Below are positions 22,840-34,849 of a DNA stretch of 64,000 nucleotides, piece by piece. The stretch covers positions 14,712,001 through 14,776,000 of the forward strand of contig OX621253.1 in the NCBI GenBank assembly GCA_951640165.1, read 5' to 3'. The stretch is from Pseudoips prasinana (taxonomy: Eukaryota; Arthropoda; Insecta; Lepidoptera; Nolidae). The number at the start of each line of letters is the position of its first letter. Positions within the stretch are counted from its first letter, which is position 1. The translations under genes were made by a program, and so were the position numbers. The notes beneath the pieces are model-generated. The model ran no database searches. It was not told the origin of the DNA and was given only the letters and a program-made list of their open reading frames with translations.

Positions 22840-23020
22840 TATAATTATATGAATTCACCTTCACCTGATCCATATATTTACGTCTTGGTTTGCCTCTCTT
22901 TCTTCTCGCCTCAATTTTGCCTTCTAAGATGTTGGTGATGAACTGGTCGCGTCGAATTAAATGTCCAATCATTTTTCCTCGTCTACTCTCTATAATCTTT
23001 AGAATTTGCCGTTCAAAATC
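22840..23020 (-). mobile_element. LINE fragment (RTE-like C-terminus)
   Basis: The minus strand reads QILKIIESRRGKMIGHLIRR, followed by QFITNILEGKIE and a basic KRGKPRRKYMDQV end. This arrangement is common at the C-terminus of endonuclease-RT polyproteins in insects. No start is present; it is a remnant. Confidence 0.72.
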
Positions 23021-23600
23021 AAAATCAAAAAGTCATTTATTCCGTTAAATTATTACATTTGTGTGGCATCATCATTTTTTTTTACCCTACCGTGCAGTGC
23101 ATGACTTAGCAGCTACTGAGAAACAGTGCCAGAAAACTCAGTTGGAATATTTTTTTAAAAATATTTATTTCTTACATAAAATTACATTGTATTTAAATGT
23201 GTTAATTTAGAGCGACACAATCCCAAGCTGTTTTGTCACTTAAAAAGTTTTGTAGTAAGCCCTTTTTTTTTTTGATTAGGCAGGGGGAATGCCTACGCAT
23301 GCCACCCGCAAAAAGTGTCTGCGGGTGGGTATGTCGGACTCACACCGACTATTGTAGTAAGCCCTGCTACACAATTTGGCTTTTATAATTCTTTTAAACT
23401 TATTCATAGACATTTCTCGGATATCACTGGGAAGTTTGTTATAGATCGTTCTTCTTGCACTACTTGCCTAACACTACGAGGTTGTTTTAATAGCTTAGTA
23501 TCTCTGTGCTTCGGAGGTCACTGGTCTCTCCCGTCTATATTCATAAGACCACAGTCGTTCAACCAAGTCGGAGCGCTACTGGGCAGCTTGATCAATAAAA
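23020..23600 (-). mobile_element. Jockey-type LINE 3' end, interrupted
   Basis: The plus left edge CAAAATCAAAATCAAAAAGT (23012-23035) is the tail. Reading minus, FLSDKTAWDCVALN and a stop at about 23205-23255 form the C-terminus. The coding part continues to about 23500, degraded. It is split by an 88-bp insertion at 23264-23351. Confidence 0.7.
23264..23351 (-). mobile_element. 88-bp LINE 3' tail with 14-bp TSD
   Basis: Poly(T) on the plus strand followed by GATTAGGCAGGGGGAATGCC. It is flanked by TTGTAGTAAGCCCT at 23250-23263 and 23352-23365. The same sequence occurs at 490-654. Confidence 0.9.
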
Positions 23601-23658
23601 ATAACATAACGTGAAAACGTGTTAAAAACTAGAGATAATTAATAATACTAAATTGAGT

Positions 23659-23714
23659 TACCTAAAATGTTCAATCAAATTAGTCTATTATAATTTGATT
23701 GAACATTTTAGGTA
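23659..23714 (+). repeat. Perfect inverted repeat, 24-bp arms, 8-nt spacer
   Basis: Arms at 23659-23682 and 23691-23714 (starting TACCTAAAATGTTCAATC). Confidence 0.97.
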
Positions 23715-25094
23715 GCCATCTTAATAAATAAAATAAACACACTTTATTTAAACATTCGGTTGGTAAGTATCATTTTCTAAGTGAAATATCAAATACCTCG
23801 TGAATCATAAATACAATATAAATACGGTTCTATTTACTTACGGTTGAATGGTTTAACTCTTGGGTCAAACTAAACATCCATAAAGGTATTGACCGAGCCT
23901 CTGCTTTGATAACAACGTGCATTTTACTCAAAATATATGGAAATTTAGAAAATTTATACTATATCTTTTGTTAAAGTATCTTTCAGTATGCAATTAGCAC
24001 ATAGACTCGCACATATTCTCCAGAAACTTCGGAGTTTTAACTTTCACGTAACTGACTATAACACACCGAAGATCATTGTTAGTAGTAACTTTAGTTACAG
24101 TAAAATAACTAAAATTAAAAATATGTAAACAACGCGCTAGTATTAGTAGACAGAAAACTGACCAATATATAGATAACCTAAATTCAGGATATAGAAATTA
24201 TAATTGAATTTGTTTTATATATAATAAGCAATTGATAGCAATTTATTGTATGTTAAATTTTTGCATGCCAGCAGGTAAAGTATGGCTGGACTTTTATTTA
24301 TATTCAATAACATATTATTGAACCATGTACCCATATACCATGTACCCATACTTGCGAAGTAAAATATCTTTATCTTCAAGTTAAGAACGTGTTTTATGGA
24401 ATTTAGCTAAGAACAATTACAATTAAATTGAACCACAGATAAAAAAGCAAATTATAGTCAAAAACACAACCTAAATGAAGAATCTGTTGAATATCAACTG
24501 ATATTAAAACTGTTTAGTTGATATTACTGTCAACCGAAGTCGAACATAGATATTCTTTACGAAGACGTTTCTTAGCCTGTCTGGTAAGATTAAAAAAAAG
24601 TATGCTAAAGAGGCAAGGATTAAACACATGTTTTGCTTGCTAATACCTAAGAGTTTGACGCACCGTGCCGTCGAATAAGTTGTCAGCAAAGTTTCGGGCT
24701 ACCTAAACATTGATCTTAACACAGCGGCTTTGATTTGTGATTTGCATTGCTGATGACCCCACAGATGTTCGACCGGTTCTTTATTATTTCCAGAATGTAC
24801 ATCGACGAATGTCAATGTCGCCAAAAGCAGGTTTAAGTTCGTTAGAAAAATATTCAAAAAACAACACATACTGTTATTATACGTGTACAAGCTTACAATA
24901 CATACATATGTTGGTACGTGGTCAACTTATAAATTTACCACATACATAACAATTCCTAAATCCTATAGGGTTCAGGAATTATTGAAATAAAATATATGTT
25001 AAAGAATGAATGAATGAAACCTTTATTTGCCAAAATATATGTAGGTAAAGGGTTGTTGGGTACATTATAAACTTATCCATCTATATTTCACATA
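23715..25094. other. No gene seen
   Basis: AT-rich; contains a short direct repeat CCATGTACCCATA at about 24323-24350. Confidence 0.5.
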
Positions 25095-25104
25095 TATAAC
25101 AATA

Positions 25105-25190
25105 TCATCATCATCATCATATCAGCCGAAAGACGTCCACTGCTGGACAAAGGCCTCCCCCAAAGATCTCCACAATTGCCGGTCTTGCGC
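25105..25190 (-). mobile_element. RTE LINE 3'-end insertion (86 bp) with 10-bp TSD
   Basis: Minus-oriented RTE tail (ATCATCATCATCAT, then the CCACTGCTGGACAAAGGCCT motif). It is flanked by TATAACAATA at 25095-25104 and 25191-25200. Confidence 0.9.
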
Positions 25191-25200
25191 TATAACAATA

Positions 25201-26645
25201 GCAATAACATATTTTTTTATTCTCTTTTAATCTTGAATATTCTGAGAAATTTATTGGTCGTTTAACTAAAAAAAATACAGCAAACTTGCTAACAGCAGTA
25301 GTAGAGTGACACATTCTCATAAGAAAATCAGCTGTACCGTGACAGTAAAAAAAGATCAAATTTTGTAACATAAGAATATTTTTTTTTATTAGTTTATGGT
25401 TTGTCCTTCGATGTCATACTATTAAATTATTATATAGATCTAATAAAAACTACTATTATACATACGTCATTGTTGTAATGCTTTCGACGCGGACGTCTCG
25501 AAAAGACATCCAGCGTATGCGTAACACGCGTGCCTTGATGAAATAAATGGTTGGTATATGCCAGCAACCAACAATTTTGATGCTCATATGACAGTTTTGG
25601 TTTTGAAATTTGGAAGGAAAAATTTGTTTACCAGTAAGCCAGCCGGTCATGTTTTGGGAACTAAAGGACTTTTGCTTGTATTTTGCAAACTGATATCCTA
25701 AGACAGTTATCGTGTTTCAGTTGATGTGTTTCATAACTCTCTAACTGTTTCATACCATTTTTATTTATTTTATTTTCCTATTTTTTTTAAGGTTAGAAAG
25801 AGTTTAATGTTTTTCAATAAGTGAATATAAAATCATGGTCAAACATTCATACGTTTATCATAAAAGACAGACGACAATAATCTCCGATATAAATTTTATT
25901 TTGGTATAAAAAAATTAGGGATTGTTAAATTTTACCTACACAATCTGTTCTTAATGGTTAAGTTTTTCCTGACGACGCTTTATCTGAAATTTTGCTCGAA
26001 ACGTATTTTAGATGACGTTTTAAATCTCGAGAAAGCTAATATATTTTCTTTATGGCCTCGTATATCAGGCTAAGGATTAATAATTAATTTTATTTAGCAA
26101 AAACATTGGAAAGTATACGTTTTAAATTTATTCGCTAATGCGTGCAGATTTGTTTTATAGAATAAAATATATTTGATATGTGAAAGAAAGTTATTTATGG
26201 ATTTGTTTATTTACTAAGTTTAGCATTTAATACGTAAACAGTTTATCTTCATCACAATATAGATACAACAGGGCTTAAGAAGGTGGAATACCTTTTCCTG
26301 GCTACTAATAAAAAAAAAGAACACGCCGCTTTAGGTAACAAAACAAAAAAGAAACGTTGTCGAAGATATTATCAAAACGGTGATCATTCGACTTAAATCT
26401 ATCAATAAAATATTTATAACTATGAACACCATTTTATATTTCTTTTTTTTTTGGTTTTCTATAAAAACGTGTTTATTAGATTTTTTAAACTATTATTATA
26501 TTTATCTCAAGATACTTGCTAGGCACAAAGACACTAGCAGTTGTAGGGGAACAATAAATCGTTAATCCAGATTGTTCTAGTAAGTATAACGGGTCTAACT
26601 GTTGACAATATTAAATTGTCGTCGGTCCTTCATAAGTATGCCAAA
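25201..26645. other. No gene seen
   Basis: AT-rich with short frames only; no repeat recognised. Confidence 0.5.
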
Positions 26646-26985
26646 TTTTGATATAATCCGTCGTCCAGTCTCAATGGAGACGAGCCATTTGCGTGGGACA
26701 TATTAAAGTGCACAACTGTGTGGCACTTTCTATCCATCACTCTCATGATCTGATGGGACGACTAGCGACATGACTGAAAAGAGGTCAGCTACCTACAGGA
26801 CCGAAAGCTTTACGTACTCTCTAAGGCGTGTGTGATACCGTCACCTCACTGACTTCGGGCTGATACTGAGAAATTTTCTTTAAAGAAAAATCTCTAAAAT
26901 CATTTTCTTGCCCACCCCAGGATTTGAACCCAGGATCTCATTATCTGCGGTTAAACACGCTACCGCTAGGCCAAGGAAACATTTA
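26646..26985 (-). mobile_element. tRNA-derived SINE family C
   Basis: Minus copy: CATTTGCGTGGGACATATTA, CATCACTCTCATGATCTGAT, and head complement GGATTTGAACCCAGGATCTC. Confidence 0.86.
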
Positions 26986-27417
26986 AAGTCAGTTATTATA
27001 TATGGGTTATGCAAAGAGTTATCCAGTGAAGGAATTAAGCCCGAAATACGAGGCAGTGAGGGAATCGCGAGTGTACTTTTCTTAGGTCTCACACTCATCA
27101 TTAACAGATAACCTACGCAGCTGGCTAATTTCACTAAGAGGTATACTTGCTGCCATAGGCGTAACTCGTCTAGGAGGACGATCTCTTTATATAAAATGTG
27201 ACCTAGGTACTCTTAAGATATAGGGTGGCATTTATGTAGGTACCTTCTATGGGCACGGATCGTAACAATTCTCAAATAATATCAAGGTTTCGCCTTTATG
27301 TTTGTTGCGACATGCGAAACTATGTCGATTGTTGCTGTTAGGATGCCATCTTTAAATAATGTACCCGTTTGCTTAATATAAATAATTTGCTGTGCATGAA
27401 ACTAAGCTGTGTGGTGA
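26986..27417. other. No gene seen
   Basis: No ORF or repeat recognised. Confidence 0.5.
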
Positions 27418-27508
27418 TGTCAAAGAATATCATGACCCTATCCCATCCCGTGGGGGGCGTAAAAATCGACCCGAGGGAATACCTACCAGAGAACCGGCAG
27501 CAACCTTT
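27418..27508 (+). repeat. Lepidopteran repeat H fragment
   Basis: CCTATCCCATCCCGTGGGGG, GACCCGAGGGAATACC, CAGAGAACCGGCAGCAA. Confidence 0.72.
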
Positions 27509-27654
27509 AAACCTACATAAATATAAATTGAATAGAAAATAAAAAAGAGTTCTTAATTATTTCTAGGCATACTAGGTATTTTTTTAAGATAACGCGGTAA
27601 AGAAAAAAAAAATACGCGGTAAAGATAAACCTAGTGCGGACTAGGTATATTAAT

Positions 27655-27832
27655 CCCAGAGTCGCGGGTAGGTAAATAACAAACATATATATATAATTGA
27701 CAGTCACAAGTACATCCAGACTCAGAACAACTATGTACGGGTCACTCAAATAGCTGTCCTGCGCGGGAATCCGCAGAAACCCGCGAAAACCCGGGACACG
27801 AACGTGAGGCGACTGTCTTAATCGTTGCTGCA
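27655..27832 (-). mobile_element. SINE family D, degraded
   Basis: Minus copy: CCAGACTCAGAACAACTATG, CAAATAGCTGTCCTGCGCGG, and a head remnant with GGCGACTGTCTTAATCG. Confidence 0.65.
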
Positions 27833-27887
27833 TTTAATAAGAGATTTTAGAGAGATTAGGTTATGATATTGATAACTCAGTTAAATA

Positions 27888-28140
27888 ATATAATAATAAT
27901 ATCTCGGGACCATGTCACACAGATCATCCTAGCCCCAAACTAAGCAAAGCTTGTACTATGGGTACCAGGAGACGATATACATACTTATATAGATAGATAA
28001 ATACTTATATACATAGAAAACATCCATGACTCAGAAACAAATATTCGTGCTCATCACACAAATATTTGCACTTACCGGGATTCGAACCCAGGACCACCAG
28101 CTTCGTAGGCAGGAGCACTACCAACTAGGCTACGGTAGCC
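27888..28140 (-). mobile_element. tRNA-derived SINE family A
   Basis: Full-length minus copy with ATAATAAT tail, family body and B box complement GGGATTCGAACCCAGG. Confidence 0.9.
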
Positions 28141-28945
28141 CATCCATTTTAGTTATTAGCAATACCTTATTCAAATTGCAAAGGAACAGGTGTCAATAAA
28201 GTCCTCCTTATTTATACCTAGTACTTCCATTTGTATACAATTTAATGACTATAAAATCCTGTTAAACAGCTAGTTTACGAGTATTTACCTCCAAAGGACC
28301 ACTTTAGCTCAACCCTATTTAAAGTCGCTATGAAGGCTACAACGTTATTTGACTATTGTTACGAACACTCAAACAGATTTGGAGTTAAAGGAAAGCTGTT
28401 TTCCGACGCCATTATAAGATTTAGTTACTCATTGTTGTACAGTACTGTTGGCTTTGACTTTTTGTTAGAAGCAAACTTCTGTTTTACTTTTCAATAAGCA
28501 GTTATATACATAATGATTTTGGAGTTTGAAAGTGTCGTATTTTGTGAAGATAGTGTAGAATTTACTGTTGTTTTGGTTCGAATAAAAGAAGTATAAATTA
28601 ATCGAGAATTATGATAGAAATATTAATAAATACGAATTTACAAAACTAACTTGATCATGCTAGTTTCCTCGTGCGTTTCCTAAACCAAAATTTTTGTGAA
28701 TATCATTTACAAATAAAAAATAATTTGTCCTGTAAAAGTGAAGTATGTAGATAATACTCGTGTAAGTGACACTTAGTGTTCCATTTTCACTTGAAATAAA
28801 TTTCAATGTATGCTTTTAAACTCAGTTATAGGTATGTTACGCCAAAAATATTTAAATAGCTTACACAGAGTTCACAGACAATTGGTTTTGATTGTAAAAG
28901 CTTTGTAAACCGGAACGTGAACTTAGATTTATAAAAGAAACTTAA
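28141..28945. other. No gene seen
   Basis: Apparently unique AT-rich DNA between a SINE A and a Helitron. Confidence 0.5.
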
Positions 28946-29130
28946 TCACACTAATATTATAAATGCGAATGTTTGTGACTGTGTGAGTGTGTATGTTTGT
29001 AACTTCTTCACATCTAAATGGCTGAAGTGATTTTAATAAAATTTCGCATGGAGTTAGCTGACACCCTGGATTAACACATAGGCTATAATTTATAAAGTTT
29101 AACGCGGGTAAAACCGCGGGGCACAGCTAG
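28946..29130 (+). mobile_element. Non-autonomous Helitron (Lep1-like)
   Basis: TCACACTAATATTATAAATG start, GTTTAACGCGGGTAAAACCG hairpin, CACAGCTAG end followed by T. Confidence 0.9.
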
Positions 29131-29309
29131 TCAGTAAATTAAACAAATATAATTAAAAGCTTCCATCATCAAACCATGTAAAAAGTTTACCCAATATATT
29201 TAGACATTCTTATTTGTATAGAAAATTGAAACGATTTTTCTTACTTAGGTTAGGTTATACTCAGAGGGGTAGGCAGAGATAACGGATTTCCATTTATCAC
29301 GATATTGCC

Positions 29310-29482
29310 TCATGATTTCAACTGGGACCGACAGCTTAACGTGCCCTCTGAAGCACAGAGACGCGCAGAAATTTAACCATTTGGCGGTCACCCATCTATG
29401 GACTGACTGCGAGGCTAGTAGCTTAACCTCGCCAATCTCTTACGCACCGCTTAGAGTATCTAGCTATGAGCGCCTCATTATA
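29310..29482 (-). mobile_element. 5S rRNA-derived SINE, partial
   Basis: Minus copy: GGGACCGACAGCTTAACGTG, GGCGGTCACCCATCTATGGA, GTAGCTTAACCTCGCCAATC (5S complement). Confidence 0.8.
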
Positions 29483-29533
29483 CTTATTACATTATACTAT
29501 TATCATAACTTACTAGATGGCTTGACCCTCCCT

Positions 29534-29575
29534 TGCACTGGTTAACTGGTTAATAAACCAGTTAACCAATGCAAG
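29534..29575 (+). repeat. Inverted repeat, 19-bp arms with one mismatch
   Basis: CTTGCACTGGTTAACTGGTT, then AATA, then AACCAGTTAACCAATGCAAG. Confidence 0.93.
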
Positions 29576-29939
29576 TCTCCTGCGGCTAACTGTGAACGTC
29601 GTGTTAAATAATAAGCCCCCTTTGCAACTATGTAAGTTTACCGCCAACTTCAATCTTACGTCGCACGGTATTGCAATTTGCGTTAAGTTGTATAACCGGT
29701 ATTCCTCATTACTATAAGTGAGGATGGCTGTTTATAACCATTACGTTGGTAAGAGACAGTGGTAGTTACTATAAATCAAAAAGATTAAACCTCGTTAGGA
29801 AAGATATCTCAAAAGAAAATGTAAGAAAAATGTATTATACAACATTCGCTTTATTCATGTGGGGTCTAAGAATGACTGATAAGCGAGATTAAGTCTTAAG
29901 ATTTATATTGATCAACCTTTGGTGGATGTATAATAAAAA

Positions 29940-30735
29940 TTATATCCTGGGACATTATTCACACACGGCCATCTAATCTAAAACTGAGCAGAGCTTGTAC
30001 TTTTTTTTTTATTTTTTTTAATGTGACTTGTCCCTCCCTCTTACCCACCACTGCAACTCCTGTAAGCCAGGATCAACAGTGGCACACAATGAAATGACAC
30101 TGAGCGGTGAGGCTCAGGCATGTCCCGGGGAATGGCTTTAACTGTCTTGGATCCCGCAACGAATTTAATCAGAAAGAAAAAAAAGGAGGAGTTAGAAATG
30201 AATAGTTCCACTTCCCTCCAGAGCAAAGCGGGAGACAGAATGATATAAAGAGGCTATAGCCTCATTAAACGAGAGAATTGCAACTAGAGAAGCCAGCTGC
30301 AAGAGCACCAAGGATTAATTTAAGGGTCCTAAGTGAGCTGTTATATTTGATTCCAATAGTAGGTATGGCAAAAGCGCTTAAACGCACGGAAGTTGTTCCT
30401 TGTTGCTACAAGATCCGTATAATAAACTACTCCAGATATTGGTTGCAAGCTATTTAACATAATATCACGCTGATTTTGCCAGAGATCACATTCCCAAAGT
30501 ATGTGGTGAGCGGTGTGTTCATATTCGTTACAGCAGAGCTTGTACTATGGAAACCAGACAACTGATATACTACATATAGGTACTGCTTTTCTTTTGTAAA
30601 TTCATACTAGCAGACTCAGGACAAACAGACATGATCATGCACCCAAAAGTCTATCCTGGGTTGGAATCTAACCCATGACCTGCGGCGTGAAAGGTCAACC
30701 TACCAAAGATCTACCAACCACGCCAACGAGCCGGT
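29940..30735 (-). mobile_element. tRNA-derived SINE family B, interrupted by a LINE
   Basis: Minus copy running ATCCTGGGACATTATTCACA to AGCTTGTAC, then, after the insertion 30001-30531, from AGCTTGTACTATGGAAACCA to the head (GGCGTGAAAGGTCAACC...). Confidence 0.88.
30001..30531 (-). mobile_element. 5'-truncated R1/Jockey-type LINE nested in a SINE, 14-bp TSD
   Basis: The poly(T) run at 30001-30020 is the minus-strand tail. The right end reads, on minus, NEYEHTAHHILWECDLWQNQ, the C-terminal His/Cys motif typical of insect R1/LOA/Jockey-type RT proteins, followed by stops. It is flanked by AGCAGAGCTTGTAC at 29987-30000 and 30532-30545, exactly interrupting a tRNA-SINE. Confidence 0.92.
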
Positions 30736-30850
30736 CTTAAGGTACACACGGCTACACAGCAAGCTATACTGTTCCAATATAAGCTGAACTCTCATTGTAT
30801 GGATATCCTTTACAACGCGGGATCAGCTTATACTGGATTTTCAAGTAGAC
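30731..30850 (+). repeat. Fold-back repeat K, copy 1
   Basis: GGTACACACGGCTACACAGC, then TTCCAATATAAGCTGAAC and its inverse CAGCTTATACTGGA. Shared with 57215-57345. Confidence 0.75.
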
Positions 30851-31139
30851 TCCCAAACAAATTTTTGTTTTTAGGCAAATATTGTTCAATCCCTGAATCG
30901 TAACCGTAACCTCCCCGATGCAGAGGGACTAGATTCTACGAGCCACGTCGCTACACTTCTGAGTCCACAATTCACACACGGTAGTTCGTGTAGTATTTGT
31001 GAAGTCCCCCGCGACTATTGCCAATATATTCTAGGCTCTCAGCCAATTTTGGTATGACACTATGATGTTTGAAGTAAAAATGACCAAACGCGTTACAGAT
31101 AAAAGAAATCATGGAACCGCATTTGCTTGACAATAATTG

Positions 31140-31252
31140 TACAGACGCCGGCACATCAAGCTACCCCAATATGTCAAATTTCCCCAATTGTAATTGTACC
31201 TTGTGCTTATGTGATAAAGTTAAAAATCTATAAAAAAATTGACAGATTGGGG
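31140..31252 (+). mobile_element. Palindromic MITE family F, right arm truncated
   Basis: Left arm ACAGACGCCGGCACATCAAG with TA, centre TGCTTATGTGATAAAGTTAA, then only the inner part of the right arm (TTGACAGATTGGGG) remains. Confidence 0.82.
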
Positions 31253-31377
31253 AGAAATTTGACTGAACTCATTAGACAGCAGTCGTTTGTAATGCGCAAA
31301 AGCCTATTAGCAGTTTGAACTACTATGATTATTAAAATAATTATATAGTGGTCTCATCGCTATTATATCGTATCGTA

Positions 31378-31750
31378 TCGTTGGTCTAGCGGTAGCGTGT
31401 TCACCCGCAGAGAACGAAGTCCTGGGTTCAAATCCCGGGTCGGGCCAAAAAGTGATTTTGGGACTTTTCCGTAAAAAGAAAAAATTCTCAGCATCAGCCC
31501 GAAGTCTGGGATTTGGCGGTACTATACCCCCGTGCCTCGGAGAGCACGTAAAGCCGTCGGTCCTGTACCTGACCTCTTTCCGGTCGTGTCGCATAGGCGT
31601 CCCATCGGATCATGAGAGTGATGGAATAGAAAGTGCTCCTGTGTTTGCGCACACACTTGAGCACTATAATATGTCCCGCGCAGATGGCTAATCTCTGTTG
31701 AGACTGGCCGCCGTGGCCGAAATTCGGCTAGGAGGACATTATTATTATAT
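31378..31750 (+). mobile_element. tRNA-derived SINE family C, full length reference copy
   Basis: Head TTGGTCTAGCGGTAGCGTGT, B box GGTTCAAATCCCGGGTCGGG, body AGCACGTAAAGCCGTCGGTC, and 3' end TTCGGCTAGGAGGACATTAT with an ATT tail. Confidence 0.9.
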
Positions 31751-32319
31751 ATCTTGAAGATAAGATGAACCGAATCGCACATAAACGGGCATTTTAAAAT
31801 TTGAGTACGGAACTCTAATACTCGTATAAGATTAATGATAAATTTGTTTTGATGGAGTGTGGATTGGAAGACCTTTTAAGTTTATTCAAAAGTCTTCTTA
31901 TGGACGATGTTACTTTCTCCTAAAAAGTGAAACATAGTCGAACGCGATAAGAAATCGACTGTCTATTTTTTATCAAACGTCTAAGTGAGTTTTTCAGTTT
32001 GTCTGGCGTCCGATAGTAAATCTATTGTGATAGTGAAGTGGGTTTGTTCTTAAGCCTAGTTTGTCACAATGAGATGAGGTCAGTGGGTGAGTGCCAGACA
32101 CATCTGGAGCAAAGGTCCCGTTATTCTTAACTGTCACTTTAGAGTAGGCAGACTACTGGTTCAATCTGTGCTGATGCGGGGAAGCATTTGTTTATTTACT
32201 TACTTACTTTACCACGATTATTAAATTTACGGGAGCCCTGGTATTAACACAGGGTATAAAACTATGTCCATTCCAAAATTTATACCAAATCCATACAGTT
32301 TTTATGCTTGATTTAGTGG
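31751..32319. other. No gene seen
   Basis: No repeat or coding frame recognised. Confidence 0.5.
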
Positions 32320-32625
32320 GCGAATTTTAGCCAGGCGGCAAGTCTCTATGGAGACTAACCAACTGCGTAGGACATATTCTAGTGCACAAGTGTATGTGCA
32401 TCCGATGGGATGACTAGCAACACCATAGGAAAAAGGTCAGGTACAGAACCGAAGGCTTTACGCGCTCTCCGAGGCGCGCTGTAATACCGCCAACTCCCGG
32501 ACTGATATTGAGAAATTTTTGTTACGAAATCCCAAAAATCGCGTTATGTCCCGACCCGGGTTTTGAACCCAGGACCTCATTAACTGCGGTTGGACACGCT
32601 ACCTCTAGATCAATTCGAGGCATTC
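32320..32625 (-). mobile_element. tRNA-derived SINE family C, diverged
   Basis: Minus copy with GGAGACTAACCAACTGCGTA, ACGCGCTCTCCGAGGCGCGC and head complement GGTTTTGAACCCAGGACCTC. Confidence 0.82.
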
Positions 32626-32797
32626 TGATTTAGTAGGTAACAAATATCCAAACTTTCACATGTATAATATTAGTAGGATGGGATTTGCCATTAGTGTTGG
32701 TACTACATACAACTTTGATGTTAACATTAATACAGATCAATTACATTTAGTAATAATAAATCGTGATACAGAAATGTCAAGTTCAATTCTACAATAA

Positions 32798-32971
32798 TCA
32801 CACTTATACATATTATAAATGCGAAAGTTTGTGAGTGTGTATGTTTGTTACTTCTTCACGTCTAAACGGCTAGAGCGATATTAATAAAATTTGGTATGGA
32901 GTTAGCTGACACCCTGGATTAACACATAGTTTGTAAAGTTTTATGCGGGTAAAACCGCGGGGCACAGCTAG
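32798..32971 (+). mobile_element. Non-autonomous Helitron (Lep1-like)
   Basis: TCACACTTATACATATTATA start, GCGGGTAAAACCGCGGGGCA hairpin, CAGCTAG end followed by T. Confidence 0.9.
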
Positions 32972-33336
32972 TGTACAAATAAGGTTTTACATATATCATT
33001 ATACACTGAAGATTATTAGTCCGATGAAACAGTTAAAGCCTCCAAGGCTAAATGTTAACGTCAAGATAAACCAAAAGAAATAAATATACTGAAGATGACT
33101 GCCAGTCTGCATGAGTCCGCATGCGCTTGCGCTTCTCTTAGTAGCGATGTTTACTTGATCATACCGGTTAGGTATGGTAAGCTGTCACACTTACATACTA
33201 AGTGTCGATTGTATTGTTGGAGAAAATTTAGGGCAGTGAAGTATTAATGTTATCTTTAACTGTGCCATTGTTCTCCATGATTAAGTTTTTTATATTTTCA
33301 ATATAAAATCAAAGGTCTGACAGAAGGAAGGACGGG

Positions 33337-33585
33337 CCTGTTGGCGTGATTGGTAGATACTCTGCCTTTCACGCCGGAGGTAGTCGGTTCGATTCCCACT
33401 CGGGACAAATATTTGTGTGGATGAACATGTTTGTTTGTCCTGAGTCTGGGTGTAAATTATCTATATAAGTATGTATTTACAAAAGAAAAATAGTATATCA
33501 GTTATCTGGTTTCCATAGTACAAGCTCTGCTTAGTTTGGGATCAGATGACCGTGTGTGAATAATGTCCCAGGATATTATATATCA
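33337..33585 (+). mobile_element. tRNA-derived SINE family B, full length
   Basis: Head TTGGCGTGATTGGTAGATAC with B box GGTTCGATTCCCACTC, body TTTGTCCTGAGTCTGGGTGT, 3' end TGTCCCAGGATATTATA. Confidence 0.9.
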
Positions 33586-34100
33586 CATGTTTATTACCAC
33601 TATTATTTACAATACATTATATAAGGGTATTTTAATACGAATACAACTTATAAAATATACGGGCTACATGGAGAGAAATTTCCGCACAATATTGTTATTA
33701 TTATTAAAGGTTGGGTATATTCTAAACCTTGTCTACACCTCTACCACTCATACGTTTTAATCAGTTCAAAATTCACTTTGGATTAATAGAATAAAGATGA
33801 TAGAATGAATGTTTAAAAGTGAAAATAGGGTTAAAATGACGCTGATATTAACAATGGGAATAAACCCATAAATATTTTTTTTAATAAAGAACATTTATAT
33901 AAACCTAAAACTATTCTCTCTTGAAATATATCTATTGTATCTAGACTTTGGTAGGTAGCTTTGCCTAAGAATGTAAAATATGGTGGAGCCTAGATTGTCG
34001 GCCTAAACAATACAAATTATACCTATTCAGTACTTAACAATTGAATAATTACTGTTTTAAAAACTGTAATGAAACAGAATGAATTTAATTTAGAGAAATA
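33586..34100. other. No gene seen
   Basis: AT-rich between SINE B and SINE D. Confidence 0.5.
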
Positions 34101-34298
34101 TGCACGTGTGGCGCAGCGGTTAAGACAGGCGCCTCGCCGCTTCGTGTCGCGGCTTCGAGTCCCGCGCCGGACAACTGTTTGTGTGACCCATGAATAGCTG
34201 TTCTGAGTCTGGATGTAATTTGTGTCCGTCAATTATATGTTTGTAAAGTACCCCGAGACACAGGGATTAGATTCCCTAGTGCGGTAGTACCTTTTTCA
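34101..34298 (+). mobile_element. tRNA-derived SINE family D
   Basis: CACGTGTGGCGCAGCGGTTA head, GCTTCGAGTCCCGCGCCGGA B box, GAGTCTGGATGTAATTTGTG body. Confidence 0.85.
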
Positions 34299-34849
34299 AA
34301 ATAATAAAAAAAATAAAAGAATAAAAAAGCTATTAAAATCGGATCACAAATAACGAAGAAATTGCGATATATTCATATAAAAATAACTCATGCAATCAAA
34401 TTGATAACCTCTATCATTTCTTAAACGAATACTTCTTAAATAATAGTTTTTATATTTAACTGTCATTTCATCTATTACTTTTAGAATTTTAAACAGAAAT
34501 AAAGTAATTAAAGATGTCTGAAACTTATTTTTAAATCGGTTGAAAAGATAGCTATTTTAATGTAATCATCTTGCAGGACTTTAATTGTTTTTGTTCCCAG
34601 CAAATATCTTGTCTCTGGATTGTCGGCATTTATATTTTCTTTTATCTGTTCTATACAAGGTATAAATTGAATAGATGAGGCAACCTTAGCAGCGCCATCT
34701 AGATATAAAACTAAAAAACGGAAAGAACAGTTAGTGTATAGAATATTTTTTTGTCTTCCTTTAATAAAGTCAAAGTTAATCGTTAATTGTTTGCATATCA
34801 ACGTGTTGATTAGTTTCATAGATAAAAGAAGGTCCGTAAGTTAGTAGTT
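34299..34849. other. No gene seen
   Basis: A 103-codon minus frame (34819-34508) has no recognised motif, is AT-rich and is likely chance. Confidence 0.5.

Noticed and set aside
31378..31447. Possible tRNA gene (GGTCTAGCGGTAGCGTG ... GGTTCAAATCCCGG)
   Set aside because: Head of SINE family C, repeated many times with the same 300-bp body.
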